Source: Dethiobacter sp. (GTDB taxonomy: Bacteria; Bacillota; Dethiobacteria; DTU022; UBA8154). Taken from it: a stretch of 64,000 nt of DNA. This document shows, piece by piece, positions 17,479-26,504 of this stretch (position 1 is its first letter; every line of letters starts with the position of its first letter). The stretch is from the NCBI GenBank assembly GCA_020725665.1, contig DYEO01000084.1, positions 1 to 64,000 of the forward strand, written 5' to 3'. The notes beneath the pieces were generated by a model. It did no database searches and was not told where the DNA came from. It was given only the letters and a program-made list of their open reading frames with translations. Position numbers and translations under genes: made by a program.

Positions 17479-18429
17479 TCACCGTGACACTTTGTCCAGA
17501 ATTTTCTCCGTGATGCGGTCCGCCGCAGTGTACAGGTCCAGCGATGCGTCCTTCACACGGTCAACAATTTCCTTATAATCCTCTTCTTCGGCGAGGCGCC
17601 GTTCCACCTCTTCCTGCAGGTTATCATGCACCATTTCCACCAGGAGGTGGAAATCCCTTTCCCGACGGCGCTTCTGCAGTAACCCCTCTCTTTCCAGGAA
17701 AGCCCTGTGTTCCAGTACTGCCCCGTAAAGGGTATCAATCCCCTCGCTTCTTATGGAAACGGTGGGAACAACGGGCGGCCTCCAGGCGGTATGGAATGAC
17801 GGTAGCGTCGTCTGCAATTCGTTCAGCATATCCTGTGCCCCTTCCCGGTCAGCCATGTTGAGCACAAAAATATCGGCAATCTCCATCATTCCCGCTTTGA
17901 GCATCTGTATGTTGTCACCCAGCCCGGGAATCAGCACCACCAGGACGGTGTCCGCCACCTTTTTAATATCCCACTGTACTTGGCCCACCCCCACCGTCTC
18001 CACGATGATCATGTCTTTGCCGGCCGCATCCAGGAGTTTGATCGACTGGCGGGCCGTGGGGGAAAGACCACCCAGGTTGTGACGGGTAGCCAGGCTGCGG
18101 ATAAAAACACCTTCATCACGGCTGATCTCATCCATGCGAATGCGGTCGCCAAGGAGGGACCCGCCGCTGAAGGGGCTGGTGGGGTCGACACAGAGCACCC
18201 CGGCGGTCAGGCCCTGACGCCTGATATGGCCGACCAGTCCGCTGATCAGTGTACTTTTTCCCACCCCCGGCGGGCCGGTAATACCCAGGGTATAAGCTTT
18301 CCCCGTATGGGGGGAAACCTCCTTCATGATCGCGGCCTGGTATTCCCGGTTTTCCAACAGGGTAATAAGCCGGGCCAGCGCCCGGCTGTTTCCCTGCATC
18401 ATCTGAGCGATAAGCTCTTTTATCTGCAA
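17479..18429 (-). CDS. meaB: MeaB/ArgK-type GTPase, methylmalonyl-CoA mutase chaperone
   Basis: A 316-residue G3E-family GTPase. It has the Walker A GITGPPGVGKSTLI near residue 55, the metal-binding VDPTSPFSGGSLLGDRIRM, the IIVETVGVGQ switch and the NMADREGAQ base motif. These are the hallmarks of MeaB, which loads and protects the B12 cofactor of methylmalonyl-CoA or related acyl-CoA mutases. It starts at TTG nine bases after a GAGGTG site. It follows the thiolase-like gene by 26 bp in one transcription unit. No mutase gene is in the window, so the enzyme it serves is encoded elsewhere. Confidence 0.9.
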   Translation of the reverse strand: MQIKELIAQMMQGNSRALARLITLLENREYQAAIMKEVSPHTGKAYTLGITGPPGVGKSTLISGLVGHIRRQGLTAGVLCVDPTSPFSGGSLLGDRIRMDEISRDEGVFIRSLATRHNLGGLSPTARQSIKLLDAAGKDMIIVETVGVGQVQWDIKKVADTVLVVLIPGLGDNIQMLKAGMMEIADIFVLNMADREGAQDMLNELQTTLPSFHTAWRPPVVPTVSIRSEGIDTLYGAVLEHRAFLEREGLLQKRRRERDFHLLVEMVHDNLQEEVERRLAEEEDYKEIVDRVKDASLDLYTAADRITEKILDKVSR

Positions 18430-18455
18430 AAAGTAAACACCTCAAATGTTTGATG

Positions 18456-19652
18456 TTAGCAGGTTACCTTGACAATGAGGCCGGCACCCGTATCACCGGC
18501 AGCACAGCCCACGAAGAGTCCGTAACCGCCGCCCAACATGACCAACTCCTCAATCAACTCGGCAATGCAGCGGCCGGCGGTGGGTCCCTGCGGGTGGCCG
18601 AAAACAATCGGGCTGCCGTAGTTGTTGAAGCTCATGGGATCGAGCCCCATCTTTTTGGACATATAAAGATCATTGGCAATAAAGGGGTTGTGGGTCTTAA
18701 TCGCCTTGATATCCTTAACGGTTAGCCCTGCATTTTTCAGGGTCATCTCCGCTGCCGGCACCGGTGCAGCAGCCATAAAACCTTTATCCACCCTGCTGAA
18801 GCCGTAGGAGATAATCTGGATCTCCACGTTCTTGTCCGCGCTCAGCTCCTGCGCTTTTTCCCGGGTGGTGACGACAAAACCGCAGTTGCCGTCGGCCGGG
18901 TGGGTCTGGGAGCCGAAACTGTGCACACCGCCGGGGAGTACGGGACCAAGGGCTGCCAGGCCTTCCTTTGTTGTAGGCATGATTCCCTCGTCAGCATCAA
19001 GCACACCTTTTTTCTTTTTGCTGATCGTGTATTCCACGGGGAACATGTAGCGCTTCTGGAATTCCCGGTCGTTGGCTAGAGCGTCCTGGTACTGCTCATA
19101 GCGCCGGTAGGCGACCTCGTCGCAGAGCTCCTTGGTAATTCCTTCAACTGAGGCGGCGGCATTTTCCGCCGTCTTGATCATGGGCAGTCCCACCCAGGGA
19201 TCTGAATTGAAGTTATCCATGACCCAGTTCTCCGAGATCACCTGGCCGCCCGGTCCGGTGGGGTTGGGCCAGATCGTGTGCGGTCCGTTGGAGGTGCGGT
19301 CTGTCATCAGGCAGTAGGCCAGGGTGAAGTTGCCCGTCTCCACGCCCATGGCCGCCAGGTTGATGCAGGTGGTGGAGGTAGAGCACGCCTGGGAGATATG
19401 CACCGCGGGTACCTTTTCCGCCCCCAGCATGGCACCGGCCCAGGGGGATGAATAGAAGGTGTGGTGCTGTCCGACCGTCTTTCCGAAAACCACGTACTCG
19501 ATCATCTTGGGGTCGAAGTTCTTTGCAGCAAGCCACCGCTTGGCCGTAGCCGCTCCCAGTTCAATGGAGTTTTCATTCTGCAGGCTGCCCTGCCAGCGGG
19601 AAAACGGTGAACTGTAATAGCCACGGAAAGGAATAAATGCTTTTTTATACAT
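18456..19652 (-). CDS. Thiolase-superfamily enzyme
   Basis: A 398-residue thiolase-fold protein. The nucleophile cysteine lies in HISQACSTSTTC (C90), and the second active region reads NNYGSPIVFGHPQGPTAGR, matching the NxxGGAIALGHPxG motif of thiolases. The C-terminal cysteine loop is FVGCAAGDTGAG. The pattern is more like SCP-x/acetyl-CoA acetyltransferase-type proteins than classical biosynthetic thiolase, so CoA-dependent cleavage or formation of a beta-ketoacyl-CoA is likely but the substrate is open. The start is set at the ATG at 19652, 8 bases after an AAGGAGG site; the frame is open further upstream. With meaB it forms a short operon facing the carboxyltransferase. Confidence 0.82.
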   Translation of the reverse strand: MYKKAFIPFRGYYSSPFSRWQGSLQNENSIELGAATAKRWLAAKNFDPKMIEYVVFGKTVGQHHTFYSSPWAGAMLGAEKVPAVHISQACSTSTTCINLAAMGVETGNFTLAYCLMTDRTSNGPHTIWPNPTGPGGQVISENWVMDNFNSDPWVGLPMIKTAENAAASVEGITKELCDEVAYRRYEQYQDALANDREFQKRYMFPVEYTISKKKKGVLDADEGIMPTTKEGLAALGPVLPGGVHSFGSQTHPADGNCGFVVTTREKAQELSADKNVEIQIISYGFSRVDKGFMAAAPVPAAEMTLKNAGLTVKDIKAIKTHNPFIANDLYMSKKMGLDPMSFNNYGSPIVFGHPQGPTAGRCIAELIEELVMLGGGYGLFVGCAAGDTGAGLIVKVTC

Positions 19653-19999
19653 TAATAAAACCTCCTTCAAAATGTATAAGCCAAATGTTGTTAAAACACC
19701 GCAGCAGCAGCAGGTGCCCCGCTCTAATGGTAACACCTCCTCTTATGCATGCCTCCAGGCACTTACTGCCGGCAGCCCGATAAACCGACATTGTTTGTCC
19801 GCTGGGGCGACACAGAACATCCCCTACATCAGGATTCGCCATGCCTAGGAACTTTTCCTGCTAAATTTTTTTTGAAATTAAGCCCTTTTCTCAATCCCCA
19901 CTTTGCTCCCGCCCGACTGCTCTGCCTGGAGAATACGCACAACCGCCTGGGAGGTATTGTTTGTTGAAGCAATCGTTAAAAACGTTCGGTCCTAGTGTT
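19653..19999. other. Gap between thiolase-like and PilZ genes
   Basis: This stretch of 347 bp must hold the thiolase-meaB promoter on the minus strand. I found no clear -35/-10 pair and no T-tailed terminator after the PilZ gene. Open frames here on both strands look like shadows; none has a well-spaced ribosome site and a recognisable product. Confidence 0.35.
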
Positions 20000-20761
20000 T
20001 CAAACCATGCGCTCGCGCATGAGCACAAAAATAAATCTCACGATTTCCTCCCGGATACGTTCGGGAGTATCAACATATTCCACAGCATGACGAAAATGCA
20101 CTGTTCGTTCCGGCTGGTACGGACTAACCCAAATTACCTTTCCTTTAACAAAAAGGGTCTTTTTTATTTTCTTGCTCTGGAGGAAAAGGCCCATGAGCAA
20201 TACGGTACCGATCGGCAGCCATTGAGGCGCCACAAGCTGTAATCCTCCACCGCTGATATCGGCAATCATGGCCGTCCCCGGGGCCCCCATCTGTTCCGCC
20301 AGCTTTGCCAGGGGAATTCTTTCCCCCTCCGGGACAGGGATTTCCTTCCCGTCACCCCCGACAACAGGTTCCGGCTGCGTCAGGGACGGCTGTTCTTCTT
20401 CATCCCAGGGCTTCTTTAAAATCCAATAGTGGGCATCAAAGGAGCAGGGACAACGATAATATTCGCGGCGCTGCACCCTTCTTACCTCATCCGGCCAGTT
20501 AATCAGGTAGAGAGATACCCGGTCACCTTTCTTCTGTCCAATATAACTGCTGCGAAAGTAATAGAGGGTATCCTTCCGGGTAAGCCGGAAATCCCATGTG
20601 GAATTTTTGGCCATGTAAAGTTGCTTCTGTTTGCGCAGAGGTATGCCGATAGCAATATAATTATCATGTACTTCCTGGATAATACTCTTGAAATAAATAT
20701 CATCCCGCGGATCATAGACCTCCAGCAGCAGATTTTCCCGAAACACATCCCTGATACCCAT
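20000..20761 (-). CDS. PilZ-domain cyclic-di-GMP receptor (YcgR-like)
   Basis: A 253-residue cytoplasmic protein with an N-terminal YcgR-type beta domain and a C-terminal PilZ domain. The c-di-GMP-binding arginines lie in RRVQRREYYRCP (around residue 95), and the second PilZ motif reads DISGGGLQL (around 170). Between them is an insert rich in Pro and Glu (PSLTQPEPVVGGDGKEIPVP). YcgR-type proteins slow the flagellar motor or alter motility and exopolysaccharide when c-di-GMP rises. A diguanylate cyclase is encoded at 36.7 kb, so c-di-GMP signalling is present. The gene stands alone, divergent from asnB. Confidence 0.88.
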   Translation of the reverse strand: MGIRDVFRENLLLEVYDPRDDIYFKSIIQEVHDNYIAIGIPLRKQKQLYMAKNSTWDFRLTRKDTLYYFRSSYIGQKKGDRVSLYLINWPDEVRRVQRREYYRCPCSFDAHYWILKKPWDEEEQPSLTQPEPVVGGDGKEIPVPEGERIPLAKLAEQMGAPGTAMIADISGGGLQLVAPQWLPIGTVLLMGLFLQSKKIKKTLFVKGKVIWVSPYQPERTVHFRHAVEYVDTPERIREEIVRFIFVLMRERMV

Positions 20762-20977
20762 TTTAACCTTCCTGTTTCTCTGGATTGAAAAAAGCCTTTC
20801 TCTATAAAATATACCATAATTTAAAGAATGATAACACAGGGGGTTTTGGGCGATTGCCTTTTAATAATCCTTTTTCAAGGAGTAACATACTTGCACTGCA
20901 TTAACCCTTTTCCCCTTCTTTTCATAATATAGCCTTAGCTAAACGCTAAGAATATGAAAGGGAAGGAAGGGGTTTCT

Positions 20978-22822
20978 TTGTGCGGTTTTTGCGGTCTCCT
21001 GCCGGAAAAGGGCCCTGTGGACGTTGCCCTGCTCACAAAAATGCGGGACCGGATGTTACACCGTGGTCCGGATGAAGGGGCAAACTATCTGGGTCAGGGT
21101 TTTGGATTGGGGTTTCGCCGCCTCAGCATCATCGACCTGGCCACCGGGCGGCAGCCCCTCAGCAACGAAGATAAAAGCATCCACCTCGCCTGCAACGGGG
21201 AAATTTATAACTTTGCGGCCTTGCGCCGGGAACTGACGGGGCGGGGGCACCGTTTCTTCACAGGCAACGATGCCGAGGTAATTATCCACCTTTACGAGGA
21301 AAAGGGGACGGGCTGCCTGGAGTTCCTGCGGGGCATGTTTTCCTTTGTCCTCTGGGACGAAAAAAAGCAACTGCTCTTTGGCGCCCGGGACCGCTTCGGG
21401 ATCAAACCTTTTTACTACCTGGATCAAAACGGGGTTTTTGCCTGCGCCTCCGAAATCAAGGCCCTGGCCGCCCTGCCCACATTTCCGCGACAGGTGAACG
21501 AAGGGGCTTTTGTGGACTACCTGACCTTCCAGTACGTGCCGGAACCGCGCACACTCTTCCAGGGCGTCTACCGCCTTCCCCCGGGTCATTACCTGCTGAA
21601 AACAGCGGGCAAGCCGCCCCAGCTCAACCGCTACTGGCGCATCAACTTCTCCCCCTGCGAAAAACCCCTGGCTTACTTTGTGGAGGGTCTCCGCCACAAA
21701 TTGCGGGAAGCGGTAAAGCTGCACCTGCAAAGCGACGTCCCCCGGGGCGCCTTCCTTTCGAGCGGTATCGACTCCGCAATCATTACCGCCCTGGTACGGG
21801 AACAGGAGCCAATCTCCACCTTCAGTGTGGGTTACAGGGAGGCCGGTTACAGTGAACTTCCGGAAGCGCGGCAGACGGCGGAATACCTGGAAACAGACCA
21901 CCATGAGTATATCATCAGCCCCGCTGAATTCCTGGACCACCTGCCCCGCCTGATCTGGCACCTTGACGAACCGGTGGCCGATCCGGCGGCCATCTCCCTC
22001 TACTTTGTGGCTCGCCAGGCCAGGCAGAAAATCACTGTCACCCTCTCCGGGGAGGGAGCCGACGAGGTTTTCGCCGGTTACGCGATCTACCGGGAACCCT
22101 TCGCTCTCGCTCCCCTTAAGCAATTGCCCAATCCCCTTCGCCGTTCTCTCGACCTCTTGGAAGGTCTACTGCCCTCCGGGATCCCGGGGAAAAACTACCT
22201 GGCCCGCGCACGCCAGCCGCTGGAGGAACGGTTTATCGGTAATGCCTCCATCTTCTCCCCGGGGGAGAAAAAGGGGATTACTCCCGTGCAGGAGCAACTT
22301 TCCCCCTACCGCCTCACTGCGCCCCTCTACCGCCAGGTTGCCCACCTGGACGAGGTCACGCGCATGCAGTACATAGATCTCAACACCTGGATGCCCGGTG
22401 ACATTCTCGTGAAGGCGGATAAGATGACCATGGCCAACTCCCTGGAACTGCGCGTCCCCTTTCTCGATCACCATGTCTTCGAGTTCGCCGCCACTATCCC
22501 GCCAAACTGCAAGATCCAGGGGAAAACGACCAAAAAATTACTGCGGGAGGCCTTCAAGGATATCCTGCCGCAGGAGGCCATCAACAGGCCGAAGCGGGGT
22601 TTCCCCGTCCCCACCCGCGAATGGCTGAAGCGGAACGATTTTCATGCCTTCTTCCGGCAACTGCTGCAGGAGGAAGGAAACGGCTGGTTCAATAAAAAAG
22701 CGGTGGAGCAACTTTACAGCGCCCACACCGCCGGTAAACATGATTACAGCCGCAGACTCTGGACAATCTTAATCTTCCTGCTCTGGCATCGTACCTTTAT
22801 CTCGAATAAAAGAGCCGGTTAA
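20978..22822 (+). CDS. asnB: Asparagine synthetase (glutamine-hydrolysing)
   Basis: Makes asparagine from aspartate, ATP and glutamine. The N-terminal class II glutamine amidotransferase domain needs Cys as residue 2. The TTG at 20978 is followed directly by TGC, giving MCGFCGLLPEKG, with an AAGGGG site just upstream. The ATG at 20954 would bury that cysteine at position 10, so the TTG is the true start. The amidotransferase part (to about residue 210) includes RRLSIIDL and CNGEIYN. The synthetase domain has the pyrophosphate loop SSGIDSAI, SGEGADEVFAGY and the RVPFLDH segment. Length is about 614 residues, usual for AsnB. It is a single gene followed by a palindromic repeat shared with the next gene's 3-prime end. 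Confidence 0.93.
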   Translation: MCGFCGLLPEKGPVDVALLTKMRDRMLHRGPDEGANYLGQGFGLGFRRLSIIDLATGRQPLSNEDKSIHLACNGEIYNFAALRRELTGRGHRFFTGNDAEVIIHLYEEKGTGCLEFLRGMFSFVLWDEKKQLLFGARDRFGIKPFYYLDQNGVFACASEIKALAALPTFPRQVNEGAFVDYLTFQYVPEPRTLFQGVYRLPPGHYLLKTAGKPPQLNRYWRINFSPCEKPLAYFVEGLRHKLREAVKLHLQSDVPRGAFLSSGIDSAIITALVREQEPISTFSVGYREAGYSELPEARQTAEYLETDHHEYIISPAEFLDHLPRLIWHLDEPVADPAAISLYFVARQARQKITVTLSGEGADEVFAGYAIYREPFALAPLKQLPNPLRRSLDLLEGLLPSGIPGKNYLARARQPLEERFIGNASIFSPGEKKGITPVQEQLSPYRLTAPLYRQVAHLDEVTRMQYIDLNTWMPGDILVKADKMTMANSLELRVPFLDHHVFEFAATIPPNCKIQGKTTKKLLREAFKDILPQEAINRPKRGFPVPTREWLKRNDFHAFFRQLLQEEGNGWFNKKAVEQLYSAHTAGKHDYSRRLWTILIFLLWHRTFISNKRAG

Positions 22823-22832
22823 AAAAGCTACC

Positions 22833-22858
22833 GGGCGGGCACAGAGACCCGCCCCTAC
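22833..22858. repeat. GC palindrome repeat, copy 1
   Basis: A copy of the GGGCGGGCACAGAGACCCGCCCC palindrome followed by TAC. It lies 31 bp after the stop of the minus-strand leucine-rich-repeat gene and 10 bp after asnB. Between it and the former lies TCAGGATTTAGGAGACAG-type sequence like that near 49.6 kb. Confidence 0.85.
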
Positions 22859-22889
22859 GCTCCTGAATTCTGTCTCCTAAATCCTGACT

Positions 22890-24602
22890 CTAAAAGGCCT
22901 CCGTGCGCACAAATACCCCGCGACTCCGCATGCTCCGGATCTCCGCCATTGCCGGCGAACCGGCGGAGAGTTCCAGGGGGTTGTCCCCGATTACCAGCCA
23001 GGAGAGGTCCGGCAAGCCGGTCAGGGGTGTAATGCTGCTGATATTGTTGCTCCAGGCATTGAGCGTGGTCAGGTTCGGCAGACCGGCCAGGGGAGAAATG
23101 CTGCTTATCTGGTTGCTCCAGCAGGAAAGGGTTACCAGTCCTTTCATATCAGCCAGGGCGTTGAGGCTGCTGATACGGTTAACAGAAAGGTTAAGCGTCC
23201 TCATATTTTGCAGGGAGGCGAGGGCGGTGATATCGCTCACGTCATTGCCGGCCAGGGAGAGCCAGCGCAACCCCGTCAGATTGGCGAGGGCGGAGATGTC
23301 ACTCACCCGGTTGTTATTTATGGAAAGCCAGCTTAAGTTCTGCAGGCCTGCCAGGGGGGCAAGGTTGCTCACCTGGTTGTAACTTAGTTCCAGCCGCTGC
23401 AGGGCGGTGAGGCGTGCCAGGGGAGAGATATCCCGGATATGGTTGTTCGCCAGGGAGAGGGTCCGCAGGTTGGTGCAATATTCGATGCCGCTCAGATCTT
23501 CGATTAAACGATCACTGGCTATCAGTTCCGTCAGCGCCGCCAATTCGGAACGATAAAGGGGTCCCACCGGCTTGTTGAGCTTAACGCGAATCGCCGCCAG
23601 CAGTTCCACGTCCCGGAATTCCACAGGCATATTGCGAAAGACCTCCACAATGGCCGTTGCCTGGTAAGTGTGAAAGGTGGCGGTAATTGTCACTGTCCCG
23701 GGAGCGACGGCCGTAACCCGCCCCTCGCGTACGGTGGCTACATTGCCGTTGCTTGTGCGCCAGCTTGCCCGGTTGCCGGGGATGGTTTGCTGCTCCTGCC
23801 CGGTATAACGGGCCAGCAGGGCAAGGTCGCTGCTGTCTCCCATCTCCAGGCTGAGAGTTGCCGGGGTTAAGGCAATTCCGCTCAGGGATTCATCAACCTT
23901 TACGGCAATGACGCCGGAAGCGCCCCCGTACGCTACGGTAATCACCGTATTTCCCGGTCCCGCACCCGTTACCACTCCCCCTTCCACCGTGGCCACAGCC
24001 GTATTGGAGGAGCGCCAGCTTACCTCGCCTGCCTCCACCCTTTCCTGTTTACCGTCGCCCAAATGAGCCGTGACGGCAACCTGCGCCGTCTGCCCGCTGC
24101 GCAGGGAGAGCTGTGCCGGCACAAGTGTGAGGCTCGTTACGCGCACGGGGCGGCTGATATTGATGGTGCGGGTAAGACTATCCCAGGTAGCTTGCGCGCC
24201 AAAAGCCTGGCTCACAAAGCGCAGCGGCACAAATGTCCGCCCGCTCACAAGCCGCGCCGGGGCATCGAGGGTTTCAGGTTTCCCGTTGATCAATGCCGTT
24301 TTTTTGTCAATTTCCAGCACAACCACCGTTTCCCCGCGCTTTGCCGTCACTGTTCTCGTCGCGCCGTCCCAGACAACGGAGGCACCCAGTGCTTTAAAAA
24401 TGGCGGCCATGGGAACCATGGTGCGCCCCTCTTCGATAAAAGGAACCGCCCCATCAAAAGACAACCTTTCACCATCCACAATGACACTGATCGTATCCCC
24501 CACGGTGATGTTGATCCCGCCGGTAGCCGCAGCCACAGCAGGGTAAAGTATACATAACAAAACCACCGGTAGCAGAGCGGTCATCTTTATCCCTTTTTTC
24601 AC
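22890..24602 (-). CDS. Secreted stalk protein: copper-amine-oxidase-N, Ig-like and leucine-rich repeats
   Basis: An exported protein of about 570 residues. After a signal peptide (ALLPVVLLCILYPAVAAA) come a copper-amine-oxidase-like N-terminal domain (EEGRTMVPMAAIFKALGA and SGRTFVPLRFVSQAFGA), two bacterial Ig-like domains (VSWRSSNTAVATV; ASWRTSNGNVATV with VAPGTVTIT), and about eight 22-residue leucine-rich repeats of the internalin/protein-phosphatase type (repeats of ISPLARLTALQRLELSYNQV form). The likely role is cell-surface binding or adhesion. The start is taken at the GTG at 24602, 7 bases after AGGAGG, giving MKKGIKMTALLP. It stands alone; the ligand is unknown. Confidence 0.85.
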   Translation of the reverse strand: MKKGIKMTALLPVVLLCILYPAVAAATGGINITVGDTISVIVDGERLSFDGAVPFIEEGRTMVPMAAIFKALGASVVWDGATRTVTAKRGETVVVLEIDKKTALINGKPETLDAPARLVSGRTFVPLRFVSQAFGAQATWDSLTRTINISRPVRVTSLTLVPAQLSLRSGQTAQVAVTAHLGDGKQERVEAGEVSWRSSNTAVATVEGGVVTGAGPGNTVITVAYGGASGVIAVKVDESLSGIALTPATLSLEMGDSSDLALLARYTGQEQQTIPGNRASWRTSNGNVATVREGRVTAVAPGTVTITATFHTYQATAIVEVFRNMPVEFRDVELLAAIRVKLNKPVGPLYRSELAALTELIASDRLIEDLSGIEYCTNLRTLSLANNHIRDISPLARLTALQRLELSYNQVSNLAPLAGLQNLSWLSINNNRVSDISALANLTGLRWLSLAGNDVSDITALASLQNMRTLNLSVNRISSLNALADMKGLVTLSCWSNQISSISPLAGLPNLTTLNAWSNNISSITPLTGLPDLSWLVIGDNPLELSAGSPAMAEIRSMRSRGVFVRTEAF

Positions 24603-25031
24603 GGTTATTCCTCCTGTCCTCACGCTGGTGCCTTTTCCTATATTTTCTACAGCGAATGGTAAATTCCTGCTCCGGGAAAGCTTTTTTCCAGATGGATGTC
24701 GAAAAAAGAAAACAGCCCGTAACAGTAAGGCATTTTTAACGTCAATAATATTGGAACGGCAAACGGATAGTACGAAGATGTCATACCGGACGGGGAAATT
24801 TTCATCGTCAGCAGCAGGGGCACGGGCGAATTGGAATCATTGCTGGAGAAGCCGGCCGGGGAAAAAATAACCTTCGTGGAAGCATGGGAACTGCAGCAGG
24901 AAGGCCTGGAGCCGGCTTACGAAAAAGAAGGACACCAGGGCCGCCGGAGATGTTATAATGCACTCAGGGTCCGTGATTGTGCGGCGTCCCGTTTACTGTG
25001 CAGCAAAGAAGGAAAAAGAAGGGGAAATAAA
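24603..25031. other. Gap before the amidohydrolase, with a coding-like stretch
   Basis: The amidohydrolase frame is open well upstream of its start, from a stop near 24765, and encodes a protein-like stretch (DVIPDGEIFIVSSRGTGELE, then ITFVEAWELQQEGLEPAYEK). It has no start with a ribosome site. It could be a remnant of another gene or an unread N-terminal extension. A TATAAT hexamer lies at about 24953-24958, but with a poor -35, so it is only a possible promoter. Confidence 0.35.
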
Positions 25032-26381
25032 TTGCCGGATAGCTACGAGGTTGCCGCCACCGAAAAAGTGATCGTAACGGCCCGCACGCTGCCTTCCCTG
25101 TTGGAGGGCGGCGTGTGCCCTTATGCGGGGGAGCAGCCGCTGCGGGCCGCCTTCCACCTGGAAAAGGGTATGCTCAGCGCCGTCAGGTTGCTGCCGCCGG
25201 GGGCGGGTGAAGGGGAAATTTTGCCGGGACCGGAGTGGCGATGTTTATCTTTGCCGCCGGACCAACTGCTCGCACCCGCTTTCGTGGACTGCCATCTCCA
25301 TATCGGCCTGGACGGAGTGGAGGGATTCCGCAGTTTTACCGCCCCTCCCTCACCCCAATTGCTGCTCACCCGCCTGCGCGCCCTTGCCGCAGCCGGCGTG
25401 CTGGCGGTGCGGGATGGGGGCGATTGTTACGGCACCGCTTTTGCAGCCCAAAGGTTGAGTGCAGACGCCAACCGGGAGGCCGGGCCGCTGCCCCGCATCG
25501 TGGCCACCGGCCCAGCCATCTATCGGCGCGGTCATTACGGGGCCAGGCTGGGAGGAGAGGGCCTGGACGGGCTTGAAGGGCTGGAACAGGAAATCAGGCA
25601 ACGCAAAGATGCGGGGGCACAGCAGCTAAAAGTAATCCTCTCCGGCCTGGTGAGCCTGCAGCAAACGGGCAAAGTGGGGCCCCTGCAGTTCAGTCTTCCC
25701 GAACTGCAGAAGATCGTGCATCTCGCCGCCGCCTTTGAGTTGCCCGTTATGGTTCATGCCAGTTCCGATGCGGCCGTCCGCCTGGCGGTACAGGCGGGTG
25801 TGCACAGCGTGGAGCATGGCTATTTTGTCGAGGAAGAAACCCTCAGGATCATGGCGGCAAAGGGCGTGGCCTGGGTCCCCACCCTGGCCCCCCTGGCCGC
25901 ATTGGGCGCATTGGGCCCATTGGGCAAAGGACCGGACGCGGCAGGCAGCGAAGCCCAGGCTGCTGCCGGAGACTCTGCGATTGCGGGACATGCTGATCCT
26001 GCCGGGTCTGCCGTTGAGCCGCAAAATACGTCCGTGCTGCGCCGCATCGTGGAACAGCATCTCTTCATGCTCGGGCGTGCCCGCGCGCTGGGAGTAACGG
26101 TCTGTGTGGGTACGGACGGGGGTGCACCGGGAGTAAGCTGGTCCGGCGGCTACTGGTTGGAGCTGGCGCTGCTGGCCCGTGCCGGATTCGCCCCCCGGGA
26201 ACTACTCACCCTCGCCGGCGTAAATGGGGCCTCATTGCTGGGGCTGGCACGGGAGCGGGGCCGTATCGCCCCGGGGAAACCCCCGTACTGGCTCTGCCTG
26301 GATATGGACTTTCTTGCCGGCAGGATGGAGCGCCGGACTTTAAAGGGGATTATCTTTCCCTCGCCGGAACCACATGCATAA
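25032..26381 (+). CDS. Amidohydrolase-superfamily protein (imidazolonepropionase-like)
   Basis: A metal-dependent hydrolase of about 449 residues. The metal site is visible: HLHIG after FVDC in the first strand, a lysine in AQQLKVILSG, HASS (VMVHASSDAAVRLAVQ), HSVEHGYFV, and the late aspartate in CVGTDGGAPG. These match prolidase/imidazolonepropionase-like amidohydrolases acting on cyclic or peptide amides. Translation starts at TTG seven bases after AAGGGG, giving MPDSYEVAA. A low-complexity Ala/Gly/Pro/Leu insertion (about 50 residues, starting at APLAALGALGPLGKGP) lies between the fourth and fifth metal motifs and is unusual. No partner gene points to a substrate. Confidence 0.8.
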   Translation: MPDSYEVAATEKVIVTARTLPSLLEGGVCPYAGEQPLRAAFHLEKGMLSAVRLLPPGAGEGEILPGPEWRCLSLPPDQLLAPAFVDCHLHIGLDGVEGFRSFTAPPSPQLLLTRLRALAAAGVLAVRDGGDCYGTAFAAQRLSADANREAGPLPRIVATGPAIYRRGHYGARLGGEGLDGLEGLEQEIRQRKDAGAQQLKVILSGLVSLQQTGKVGPLQFSLPELQKIVHLAAAFELPVMVHASSDAAVRLAVQAGVHSVEHGYFVEEETLRIMAAKGVAWVPTLAPLAALGALGPLGKGPDAAGSEAQAAAGDSAIAGHADPAGSAVEPQNTSVLRRIVEQHLFMLGRARALGVTVCVGTDGGAPGVSWSGGYWLELALLARAGFAPRELLTLAGVNGASLLGLARERGRIAPGKPPYWLCLDMDFLAGRMERRTLKGIIFPSPEPHA

Positions 26382-26504
26382 CACAAACAAAAACAACCCT
26401 TCATTGGATTGTTATGTCCCAGCAGCGAAATGCCTTTTTAATATGAGCGCTTTGAAGCGAATTTTCTGGATATCGTGATTTTAGCAGCTGCTTATGGGTA
26501 TGGC

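Noticed and set aside
19653..19842. A 65-codon minus-strand frame upstream of the thiolase-like gene
   Set aside because: No good ribosome site, no recognisable product, and it runs into the real gene in another frame.
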